A DNA stretch of 64,000 bases, taken from NCBI GenBank assembly GCA_009363875.1, contig CM018680.1, positions 10,301,426 to 10,365,425 on the forward strand, in the 5' to 3' direction. The position numbers and the translations under genes were made by a program. Of the stretch, positions 45,061 to 56,173 are shown piece by piece (within the stretch, counting starts at the first letter, position 1; the number at the start of each line of letters is the position of its first letter). This stretch comes from Mikania micrantha. Lineage: Eukaryota; Streptophyta; Magnoliopsida; Asterales; Asteraceae. The notes below the pieces were generated by a model that was given only the letters and a program-made list of their open reading frames with translations, had not been told where the DNA came from and made no database searches.

Positions 45061-45764
45061 ATTTGCAAGGTGTGCAAGTATGGGTACGTGAACTCATGTA
45101 TGGAGTGTGTACATGCATGGATGAGTGAATGTATGCATGGGGTGACATTAGGGTTTTCATTTACATGCAAACATGGGTGTGTGCATGCATGGACAATTAG
45201 GATTTTATAAACAAGAAACTAAATTTGATACTAAGGGTGATAATTTCATAATCTTTTCATGATGAAAATCTAACACTAATATTTGGTTATCATAAACTAT
45301 CAAGGATTAGTGATCAAATAACTAACAAGAAATTGTTCGAAGATAGAAATCGAATAATGAGCCGAGGTTGGCCCAATGGGCTTAACTTAAGCCCATCATG
45401 CAAAGAAACTTATATTCCTTAAAAGTAATTACGTTTTAATAAAATAAAATGGACTTATAAATCTTATTAAATGATTTACAAAATAAAAGGGAGTAACTTG
45501 AAAATGTTAAACAAAGTCTTAAAGTGGTATTATCGGATTAGGGTTACTAATGGGTAAATAGTTAGAATAGTAGATAGAAATATTGGAAAACGCATTAGTA
45601 AGATAGGACACTTAGTTGTACACCGAGACCAAACCCTATACCAATCGTCTCTTATATATATACTTATCGTATGCGAATTCTTTTAAAACAAATCAGGAAC
45701 CGAAGATATATAGTCTACAACTACGAGCGCGCATTTTGTGGTAATTCTATACAAAGCAACACAG

Positions 45765-47095
45765 GTGAGTTCATTGCCCCTTTTCTAACATTTTGTTTTA
45801 AAACGCGGGGCTGAGAAGCATGCGTAAACTGTTTTTATTTAAACTGTTTATTTAAATGCTTTAATTTATTATATGTCCTTACATATATATGTTGTTGATA
45901 CTCCTAGACTCCTGTCTAGGAAATTATTAAACAGATCAAGATATCAAATAAATTTAAGTACTCGTATGAGTAATACCTTAAATTTAAAATCTAAATCAAC
46001 CCTTAGTCCATCGAGTTCAAATTCAAGAATCTAAATTCAAAGCGAAATCAAATGAACAAAATCAAGAGATTATATTCAAAGAAATCATAACTCAGTGTGA
46101 GATCTGAGATCCAAGAATTAATATCAAATCAATTATCATTGTAAATCATGGGAATTCAAAAGATCAAGATCAAGAGACTCAAGGAATCAGAAATCATAAA
46201 TGTGTGTGAATCATTGAAATAATGAAATCATTATGATCTAATGAACTCATTAATACTCAAGTCAAGGTGGATGTCAGTTGTATATGGAATCAAGACCACG
46301 TGTAACACACATATAAAGTCCCTCTCAGGTATAGAAGACTCTTGTAGTCAGGCTATACGGGCAATAACCTGAACGATCAAATGAAATCAATATCAAAGTC
46401 AAAATCAAGAGAATCATGGACGGTCAAGAATCAAAGGATATCCTTAAAGTCCCCGCATGTACAGAAGACCTTTGGGTCAAGCTGTAAGGGCAAAACATTA
46501 AAGTCCCCGCGTGTACAGAAGACCTTTGGGTCAAGCTGTAAGGGCATAACATTAAAATCCCGTTCAGTTCAGGTGTACTCCTTGTGAGTTATGCCTGACA
46601 TGGGTCACGTGTGAGAGGTTACAACTTGGACACCCACCAACAACTAAGTCTAACTGATTGAGTAAAATCATACCCAATCATCATGTCTTAGTTGTATTTA
46701 AAGGTTTTATTTAATTATTAAATTAAATATTTGACATTTTACCATTATCACTGTCTTTTTGGGGAAATCCTATATCTACGATCACAATCAAGAGGATCAA
46801 AGGCAAATCAGGTTTCAAAATCATAATCAAATTTAGAGGTGTTGGGTAAAAATGCTTGATTATCATTAACAACAGTGTCATATGCATATTAGTATGTGGT
46901 GGGATAGCGTCTGGGCTTGACCCTTTCGTGATTCCCTATATATAAGCATACCGATGTGGATATTACATGTGGAGTTAATGAGGTTAGGGTCTTTACCAAA
47001 AGAGGTTTTCAAATCATTTTCAGATCATTTTCAAATCACAAAACTATATGAACTCACCAACCATGTGTTGACTTGATTTTTGCATGACTTCTCAG
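45765..47095 (+). other. Putative intron inside RT-E LTR
   Basis: Donor CACAG|GTGAGTTCAT. Near the 3' end ATGAACTCACC (47048-47058) is complementary to GGTGAGTTCAT over 11 bases, followed by TTGAC and ACTTCTCAG|GTGACG. The 3' LTR copy is 54496-55820. Confidence 0.45.
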
Positions 47096-47451
47096 GTGAC
47101 GAACAGGTCAACTAAGGAGTTATTCCTTTTGGACTAAGACTTCAGATAGAAGACTTAGCATTTTTGGACCTGAATATTTTTGAAGACATCATTATATAAA
47201 TGATTTTGTATATCTTGTGTAAATACAAGATAGAAATATATGATGTTAATGGTAGATTTACATTGTTAAATTATAAACAATACTGATGTAATTTAACTTT
47301 GTAATTCTATTATATTTAGAAATTTCTCATTTGTATCATGTGCAATGTAAACAATCTGATCATCCGATTATCACTCACGATATCGCGCCCCGGGGACTTT
47401 CCGCCCGACGGGACAACCGATCCTATCCCGCCGGCTCGGGGTGTGACAGAT

Positions 47452-47469
47452 TGGTATCAGAGCCATGGT
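47452..47469 (+). other. RT-E primer binding site
   Basis: tggtatcagagccatggt, three bases after the 5' LTR; initiator tRNA-Met type. Confidence 0.85.
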
Positions 47470-47623
47470 TATAGAGAAATATAGGTCATTTATTTAGATG
47501 GTTTGGCCTAGACTATAACCTAGGGACCCTCATGTAGATATTATCTGACATAGGATTTTATTTGCATGTGCCTTCTGCGTCTGATCATTGCACTAACCGA
47601 TAAATTTATTGGTTATGATCAGA

Positions 47624-50600
47624 ATGCCGCCGAAGAAAACTTCTACTGCTGTACCACTTCTGCAGAGTTCAGCACCACACTCCTCGACGCCATCACCAGT
47701 TGATTCACCACCATCATCTCCTCCACCTCGTCCTCCTCCATTGTTTACTCAAGCATCTGGTTCAGGCACCACACCGACTCTGGATCCCGCTACTATCGCT
47801 CTGGTGACGTTACTGAGTAGCCAGATGACCAACCAAATGAAGGAAGCAATACCGGAGATGTTCCTTCGTCTTCGCAACGAGATCAACAACACTGCCAATT
47901 CATCAGGAGAAGCCAGTGGAAACACTGGTGGTGCTTCAAACCATTCCTATAAGTCCTTTATGGGATGTAAACCACCCAGCTTTAGTGGGTCTGAAGGAGC
48001 CGTTGGATTAATCCAATGGATAGAGAAGATAGAAGCCACTCTGGACCTCTGCAGTTGTCCAGAGCATCACAAGGTCCGTTACTCAGCAGGAACATTCAAC
48101 AAACGGGCTCTGACTTGGTGGAACAGTCAGATCAATGCCCGAGGAAGGGAAGAAGCTATGGCCATGCCATGGGAAGACTTCAAGACACTGCTGCGAACAG
48201 AATTCTGTCCCAAGAATTAGCTGCAGAAACTGGAGGTTGAATTATCCAACCATGTGATGAAGGGGGCTGATCACATTGGTTACACTACTCGTTATCACGA
48301 GTTAGTTGCCTTGGTGCCAGACATGGTACCGACTTTAGAGAAGAGAATCGACAGATATGTAGGTGGACTTCCCGCCTGCATTCAGGGAATGGTTGTTTCA
48401 GCCAACCCTACCACTGTTGAATCTGCAGTGAGACTGTCTGGAAAACTCACCGATCTGATGGTTGCCTCTGGAGTTCTAAAGAAAGAGGCTGACACCGGTA
48501 AGCGCAAGGAAGAGTCTTCAAAGAAACCACATCATCAGCAACACCCAAAGAAGAAGCAGAAACTTATCAAGAACTACACAGTGGCTACTCCTCTGAATCA
48601 AGTAGCAATGGCACATCAAAATGTGCCTAAGAAACAGTATAATGGCCCACATCCTTTGTGTACCAAGTGTCAGTATCATCATATTGCTAACACTCCCTGC
48701 AAACAATGCACGGGATGTGGAAGAAAGGGCCATTGGGTCCAACACTGCCGGGCAACACCAAACCAAGCAGTCAACAATGCTGCTCAAGCTCTCCCTCCAC
48801 CAGCTAATCAGAACAATAGTGGATGCTTCAACTGTGGCGAACAAGGCCACTTTGCAAAGAACTGCCTGAAGAAGGCACAACAAGCAGTTCAAGCTCCTCG
48901 TGGAAGAGCTTTTGTTATTGGAGCACCAGCTGCACGCCAGGACCCAAATGTGGTCACTGGTACGTTTCTCTTACATGACTTTTATGCATCTGTTCTATTT
49001 GACACTGGTGCGGATCAGAGTTTTATCTCTGCCGATTTTGCATGCCAACTAGATTCTGTAGAGGAACAGTTAGACTCCCCCTATATTATAGAAGTAGCTA
49101 ACGGAAAACAGATCACAGTTAGTACAGTTCACAGAAATTGCCCATTGACACTTAACGGTCATACATTCTCTATCGATTTGATACCGATGGAGTTGGGTAG
49201 TTTCGACATCATTGTTGGAATGGATTGGCTTTCCTCTAACCGAGTGGAAGTCATCTGTTCTGAGAAGCTGCTTCGAGTTCCAATACCAGATGATCGTGTG
49301 TTGGAAGTTAAAGGGGATCAAGCAAAACGAAGTGTCAAAATCATTTCATGCATAAAGGCGCGTAAGTGTTTACAGAAGCAGTGTGTAGCTTTCTTAGCTC
49401 ATGTGGTGGAAAAAGAGAAAGACAAGAAGAAGATACAAGATGTACCGGTAGTAAAAGAGTATCCAGAAGTATTTCCTGAAGACCTACCAGGTTTGCCACC
49501 TGTGCGACCGGTAGAGTTCCGAATAGACTTAGTTCCTGGAGCAACTCCTGTTGCTAAATCTCCTTACAGGCTAGCACCTTCGGAGATGCAGGAATTGTCG
49601 AACCAGTTGCAGGAGTTACTGGATAAAGGATTCATCAGACCGAGCTACTCGCCTTGGGGAGCTCCGGTCTTATTCGTGAAGAAGAAAGACGGATCGTTCA
49701 GAATGTGCATAGATTACAGGGAGCTGAACAAACTAACCATCAAGAATCGGTATCCATTGCCGAGGATTGACGATTTGTTTGACCAACTGCAAGGAGCTCA
49801 GTACTTCTCTAAGATTGACTTGCGGTCTGGTTATCATCAGCTTAGAGTTCAAGATGAAGACATACCGAAGACGGCATTCCGAACCAGATACGGGCATTAC
49901 GAATTCATGGTGATGCCTTTCGGATTAACAAACGCACCAGCGGTTTTCATGGATCTCATGAACCGAGTGTGCAAGCCGTATTTGGATCAGTTTGTTATTG
50001 TTTTTATCGATGACATACTGATTTATTCCAAGAGCAAAGCAGAACACGAGCAACATCTCAGAAAGATCTTGGAACTGTTGACAGAACAGAAACTCTATGC
50101 CAAGTTCTCTAAATGTGAATTTTGGCTAAGAGAAGTTCAATTTCTGGGACATGTAGTCAACAGTGAGGGAATACACGTAGATCCCGCCAAGATTGAAGCA
50201 ATAAAGAACTGGGACACTCCGAAGACACCAACGGAGATACGGTCTTTTCTGGGATTGGCAGGTTATTATAGGAGGTTCATCTCGAACTTTTCTAAGATAG
50301 CCTTGCCTCTCACTAAGTTAACTCAGAAAAGTGAACCGTTTGTCTGGGAACAGAAACAAGAAGATGCCTTTCAGACATTGAAGAAAAAGTTGTGTAATGC
50401 TCCAATCCTATCACTCCCGGAAGGATGTGATGACTTTGTCGTTTACTGTGATGCATCCCATCAGGGACTTGGTTGTGTACTGATGCAACGGGACAAAGTT
50501 ATCGCCTATGCATCAAGACAGTTAAAAGTTCATGAGAAGAATTACACTACTCATGATCTTGAACTGGGAGCTGTAATCTTCGCACTGAAGATTTGGAGAC

Positions 50601-52291
50601 ATTACTTATATGGCACTAAGTGTACCATATTTACAGATCACAAGAGTCTGCAGCATATCTTTGATCAGAAGGAGCTCAACATGCGACAACGCCGTTGGGT
50701 TGAACTTCTGAATGATTACGATTGTGTGATCAAGTATCATCCGGGAAAGGCGAATGTTGTGGCTGATGCCTTGAGCCGGAAGGAACGGGTCAAACCCTTA
50801 CGCGTTAGAGCTATGGGGATGACTGTGCAGACCAGTTTACATGACAGGATCATTCAAGCTCAACAGGAATCAGTTGATAGAGGAAATTTGAAGAAAGAAC
50901 TTGACTGCGGAGCAGAGAAACATTTAGAGACCAAGTTTGATGGAATGATCTACTATCAGGATCGTATATGGGTCCCGGCGGTAGATGAATTGAGAAGACT
51001 TATCTTCGATGAGGCACACAAGACAAAATACTCTGTTCATCCAGGCGCTGATAAAATGTACCAAGACTTGCGTGGATTTTATTGGTGGCCGGGAATGAAG
51101 AAAGACATAGCCGAGTACGTCGGTCGATGTCTAACGTGTGCGAAGGTAAAGGCGGAACACCAGAGACCGTCTGGTTTACTGGAACAGCCTGAGATTCCAC
51201 TCTGGAAGTGGGAACAAATAGCTATGGACTTCATTACCAAGCTACCCCGCACTTCCAGTGGTCACGATACGATTTGGGTGATCATTGATCGTTTAACAAA
51301 ATCTGCTCATTTTTTGCCGATGCGTGAAACCTTCACGATGGATAAACTGGCAAGATTGTATATCAATGAGATAGTGGTACGCCACGGTGTGCCATTGTCT
51401 ATTATTTCTGATCGAGACAGCAGATTCACCTCAAGGTTCTGGCAATCACTGCAGAAATCTCTAGGGACACAGTTAAATCTGAGTACAGCTTACCATCCAC
51501 AAACGGACGGCCAAAGCGAACGTACAATTCAGACCCTAGAGGATATGTTAAGAACCTGCATTTTGGATTTCGGTGGGAATTGGGATTCTCATTTACCACT
51601 GATTGAGTTCTCCTACAATAACAGTTACCACAGCAGTATCGGATGTGCACCATTCGAGGCTCTCTATGGCCGGAAATGCCGATCACCGATCTGTTGGACT
51701 GAAGTTGGAGATAACCGTATAACTGGACCAGAGCTTATTCAGGAAACCACTGACAAGATTGCTCAGATTCAAAGAAGATTACAGGCAACAAGGAGCAGAC
51801 AAAAGAGCTACGCCGACAAACGACGCAAGCCGTTGGAATTCCAAGTGGGAGACCGAGTCATGTTAAAGGTATCCCCATGGAAAGGCGTTGTACGCTTTGG
51901 AAAGAAAGGCAAGTTAGCACCACGATACGTGGGACCGTTCGAAATCATCGAACGTATTGGTCCTGTGGCGTATAGACTGAGATTACCAGATGAACTCAGT
52001 GGTGTGCATGATGTGTTTCACGTCTCGAACTTAAAGAAATGCCTTGCTGACGAATCACTCGTCATTCCACTCGAAGAAATTCAAGTCGATGATCAGTTAC
52101 ATTTCATAGAAGAACCTTTAGAGATTATGGATCGCAAAGTCAAGCAATTGAGGCGAAGCCGTATTCCGATTGTAAAGGTTCGTTGGAATTCAAGACGCGG
52201 ACCCGAGTTTACTTGAGAACGTGAAGATCACATGAAGTTAAAGTATCCCCAGTTGTTTGAAGAAGAAGCTGTACCCGATAACGATTCTTAA
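47624..52291 (+). pseudogene. RT-E gag-pol polyprotein, two premature stops
   Basis: One frame from ATG 47624 (MPPKKTSTAV; other in-frame starts lie at 47609-47615) to TAA 52289-52291. A TAG at 48218-48220 falls near the end of the gag domain, and a TGA at 52214-52216 removes only the last ~25 residues. Between them 1,330 codons are open. Visible: gag, knuckles CTGCGRKGHWVQHC and CFNCGEQGHFAKNC, protease (FDTGADQSF), reverse transcriptase (FIDDILIYS), RNase H (FTDHKSLQHI), integrase finger (HPGADKMYQ...CLTCAKVKAEH), core (MDFITKLP, ISDRDSRF, QTDGQSERT) and C-terminal block. Enzymatic motifs look intact, so it could have moved recently with help. Confidence 0.9.
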
Positions 52292-52325
52292 ATTTCGGGA
52301 CGAAATTTCTCTAACAAGGGGAGAC
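52290..52325 (+). promoter_or_regulatory. RT-E 3' hairpin and polypurine tract
   Basis: AAATTTCG, GGA, CGAAATTT at 52290-52308 overlaps the pol stop by two bases. The purine run aaggggaga precedes the 3' LTR start at 52326. Confidence 0.75.
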
Positions 52326-55300
52326 TGTAACATCAGTGCCGGAACCGTCACCGGAACAGTAATCAGGTACAAACTTTATGTAATCCAGTGTATTTTATAT
52401 TCATATCAAGTTTCAGTATCATTTCATGTTATCAAAACTGAGAATTCACAGTCATTTCAGAGAAATCAATTCAGAACAATGGTTATTGAGTCAGATAATT
52501 ATCTGGCAACACAGAACCATCATATGATTTATTTGTTAGGATTTTATTATGTATAAACGTATGTGAGGCTTTACAGATCAAAACAGCACGAATGTCGTTA
52601 CGTGAATGCTAAACCGACAGATTATTCGTATAGGTGACGATCTGTACGAATAAACCTGAAAGTTTAACGTTCTGAATGATATTCGATAATTAGAAAACAA
52701 AATTGAAAAGTGTAGTTATCGTCGTGTTTGATCGGGTGACGATTCGAACAAATACGCGCGATGACCGCGCGATTCGATTTAAACGTTAAATAAATACTTT
52801 GTAAACTAAATAATTAAAAGATATTAGTTAATTTATTAGGAATCACAACCTAAAATAATTTTATAATTTCTATTTTAAAACCGAGACGTTTCGTTACGAA
52901 AACGACGCGAAACCACGCGAAACCGAACGAACCCGAACGAACCCCGGTATTTTCCCCACATCAATTGTGGCCTTTAATGCCACAACAACCCACCAACCAG
53001 CCATCACCACCCCCAATCTTGTTCATATCTCTCCCAAGCTTTCTCTCTCTAGAACTTCCACCATCTCTCTAAGTTTCCTCACTCAAATCTCCACGAAATC
53101 GACTCATCTTGGTGTCAAAACGACCACCATCACTCGTAGATCACGAAAGTACAACAGATCTAAGCTTCCATCCTTCGATTTGAGGTAAAATCGCAGATTT
53201 ATATTCGGTTTTGGGGTTTGAAAACCCTAAATTCGACCACACCTTGTTAACCGATTTTACACCATCTTAACCTTTAGGATTTGCACTACATAACCATACA
53301 ACAAGTTAGGAACAAGTTTCCCTTCATTCCTCAGCCGATTAGCCCAGAAACTATGGTTGTTCTTTTTAATGCTCGACCGGCCGAATGGCAAAGGCCATCA
53401 GGCCGCCGAATGACTACCCCCACTCATTCGCCGAATAACCTAGGCCGAACCATACCCTTATTCACCGAATGGCCCTTGTGCCGAAGCAACACTCCCACAT
53501 TCGATCAGCTTAGTTTCATTCGCCACTAGCCATTCGATCGGCCAAGTTCTTTCGGCCAACCCTCATTCGCCGCATGCCCCCATTCGACTAGAGCCATTCG
53601 ATCAGTTTTCATTCGATCGCCATGCTGCTCATTCGACCAGGCCTCCTGCGAATGAACCTTCATTCGACCCTAAGCCTTATTCGACCAAGACCCCATTCGA
53701 TAGTAGCCCATTCGACAGAAGCTACCCACATTCGGCCAAAGGCCATGTGGGTGCCATTCGTCCTGGTCCTTAGTCGAATGAGTTAAGGCCATTTGCAAGG
53801 TGTGCAAGTATGGGTACGTGAACTCATGTATGGAGTGTGTACATGCATGGATGAGTGAATGTATGCATGGGGTGACATTAGGGTTTTCATTTACATGCAA
53901 ACATGGGTGTGTGCATGCATGGACGATTAGGATTTTATAAACAAGAAACTAAATTTGATACTAAGGGTGATAATTTCATAATCTTTTCATGATGAAAATC
54001 TAACACTAATATTTGGTTATCATAAACTATCAAGGATTAGTGATCAAATAACTAACAAGAAATTGTTCGAAGATAGAAATCGAATAATGAGCCGAGGTTG
54101 GCCCAATGGGCTTAACTTAAGCCCATCATGCAAAGAAACTTATATTCCTTAAAAGTAATTACGTTTTAATAAAATAAAATGGACTTATAAATCTTATTAA
54201 ATGATTTACTAAATAAAAGGGAGTAACTTGAAAATGTTAAACAAAGTCTTAAAGTGGTATTATGGGATTAGGGTTACTAATGGGTAAATAGTTAGAATAG
54301 TAGATAGAAATCTTGGAAAAACGCATTAGTAAGATAGGACACTTAGTTGTACACCGAGACCAAACCCTATACCAATCGTCTCTTATATATATACTTATTG
54401 TATGCGAATTCTTTTAAAACAAATCAGGAACCGAAGATATATAGTCTACAACTACGAGCGCGCATTTTGTGGTAATTCTATACAAAGCAACACAGGTGAG
54501 TTCATTGCCCCTTTTCTAACATTTTGTTTTAAAACGCGGGGCTGAGAAGCATGCGTAAACTGTTTTTATTTAAACTGTTTATTTAAATGCTTTAATTTAT
54601 TATATGTCCTTACATATATATGTTGTTGATACTCCTAGACTCCTGTCTAGGAAATTATTAAACAGATCAAGATATCAAATAAATTTAAGTACTCGTATGA
54701 GTAATACCTTAAATTTAAAATCTAAATCAACCCTTAGTCCATCGAGTTCAAATTCAAGAATCTAAATTCAAAGCGAAATCAAATGAACAAAATCAAGAGA
54801 TTATATTCAAAGAAATCATAACTCAGTGTGAGATCTGAGATCCAAGATTTAATATCAAATCAATTATCATTGTAAATCATGGGAATTCAAAAGATCAAGA
54901 GACTCAAGGAATCAGAAATCATAAATGTGTGTGAATCATTGAAATAATGAAATCATTATGATCTAATGAACTCATTAATACTCAAGTCAAGGTGGATGTC
55001 AGTTGTATATGGAATCAAGACCACGTGTAACACACATATAAAGTCCCTCTCAGGTATAGAAGACTCTTATAGTCAGGCTATATGGGCAATAACCTGAACG
55101 ATCAAATGAAATCAATATCAAAGTCAAAATCAAGAGAATCATGGACGGTCAAGAATCAAAGGATATCCTTAAAGTCCCCGCATGTACAGAAGACCTTTGG
55201 GTCAAGCTGTAAGGGCAAAACATTAAAGTCCCCGCGTGTACAGAAGACCTTTGGGTCAAGCTGTAAGGGCATAACATTAAAATCCCGTTCAGTTCAGGTG

Positions 55301-56173
55301 TACTCCTTGTGAGTTATGCCTGACATGGGTCACGTGTGAGAGGTTACAACTTGGACACCCACCAACAACTAAGTCTAACTGATTGAGTAAAATCATACCC
55401 AATCATCATGTCTTAGTTGTATTTAAAGGTTTTATTTAATTATTAAATTAAATATTTGACATTTTACCATTATCACTGTCTTTTTGGGGAAATCCTATAT
55501 CTACGATCACAATCAAGAGGATCAAAGGCAAATCAGGTTTCAAAATCATAATCAAATTTAGAGGTGTTGGGTAAAAATGCTTGATTATCATTAACAACAG
55601 TGTCATATGCATATTAGTATGTGGTGGGATAGCGTCTGGGCTTGACCCTTTCGTGATTCCCTATATATAAGCATACCGATGTGGATATTACATGTGGAGT
55701 TAATGAGGTTAGGGTCTTTACCAAAAGAGGTTTTCAAATCATTTTCAGATCATTTTCAAATCACAAAACTATATGAACTCACCAACCATGTGTTGACTTG
55801 ATTTTTGCATGACTTCTCAGGTGACGAACAGGTCAACTAAGGAGTTATTCCTTTTGGACTAAGACTTCAGATAGAAGACTTAGCATTTTTGGACCTGAAT
55901 ATTTTTGAAGACATCATTATATAAATGATTTTGTATATCTTGTGTAAATACAAGATAGAAATATATGATGTTAATGGTAGATTTACATTGTTAAATTATA
56001 AACAATACTGATGTAATTTAACTTTGTAATTCTATTATATTTAGAAATTTCTCATTTGTATCATGTGCAATGTAAACAATCTGATCATCCGATTATCACT
56101 CACGATATCGCGCCCCGGGGACTTTCCGCCCGACGGGACAACCGATCATATCCCGCCGGCTCGGGGTGTGACA
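52326..56173 (+). repeat. RT-E 3' LTR
   Basis: Near-identical to the 5' LTR. Its right end lies about 630 bases upstream of the LpxD start codon, so LTR promoter or terminator activity could affect that gene (inference). Confidence 0.95.

Larger units (their letters stand above)
43606..47448 (+). repeat. RT-E 5' LTR
   Basis: Contains a first donor-like GAG|GTAAAATC (44454), an ATTCG word zone (44640-45060), GAGCGCGCA (45726), the donor CAG|GTGAGTTC (45764), three copies of a ~55-bp repeat (46315-46560), a TATA-like ccctatatataagc (about 46950) and the acceptor at 47095. Confidence 0.95.
43606..56173 (+). mobile_element. RT-E: young Ty3/gypsy element with 3.84-kb LTRs
   Basis: LTRs 43606-47448 and 52326-56173 start TGTAACATCAGTG and end GGGGTGTGACA. 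The target duplication AAATG is perfect (43601-43605, 56174-56178), and the unoccupied site is preserved in copy 1 at about 32047-32051. By eye I noticed only about ten differences between LTRs, including a 10-bp duplication at about 52934 and a 6-bp loss near 54895, so insertion is recent and later than the LpxD duplication. The interior (4.9 kb) holds only gag-pol. Confidence 0.95.

Noticed and set aside
46444..46560. Tandem ~55-bp repeats as part of a small gene (68-76-residue frames)
   Set aside because: The frames exist only because the repeat lacks stops; they sit in the putative LTR intron and recur in both LTRs.
48518..48892. 124-residue minus-strand frame inside RT-E gag
   Set aside because: Antisense shadow of the zinc-knuckle region with no recognisable features.
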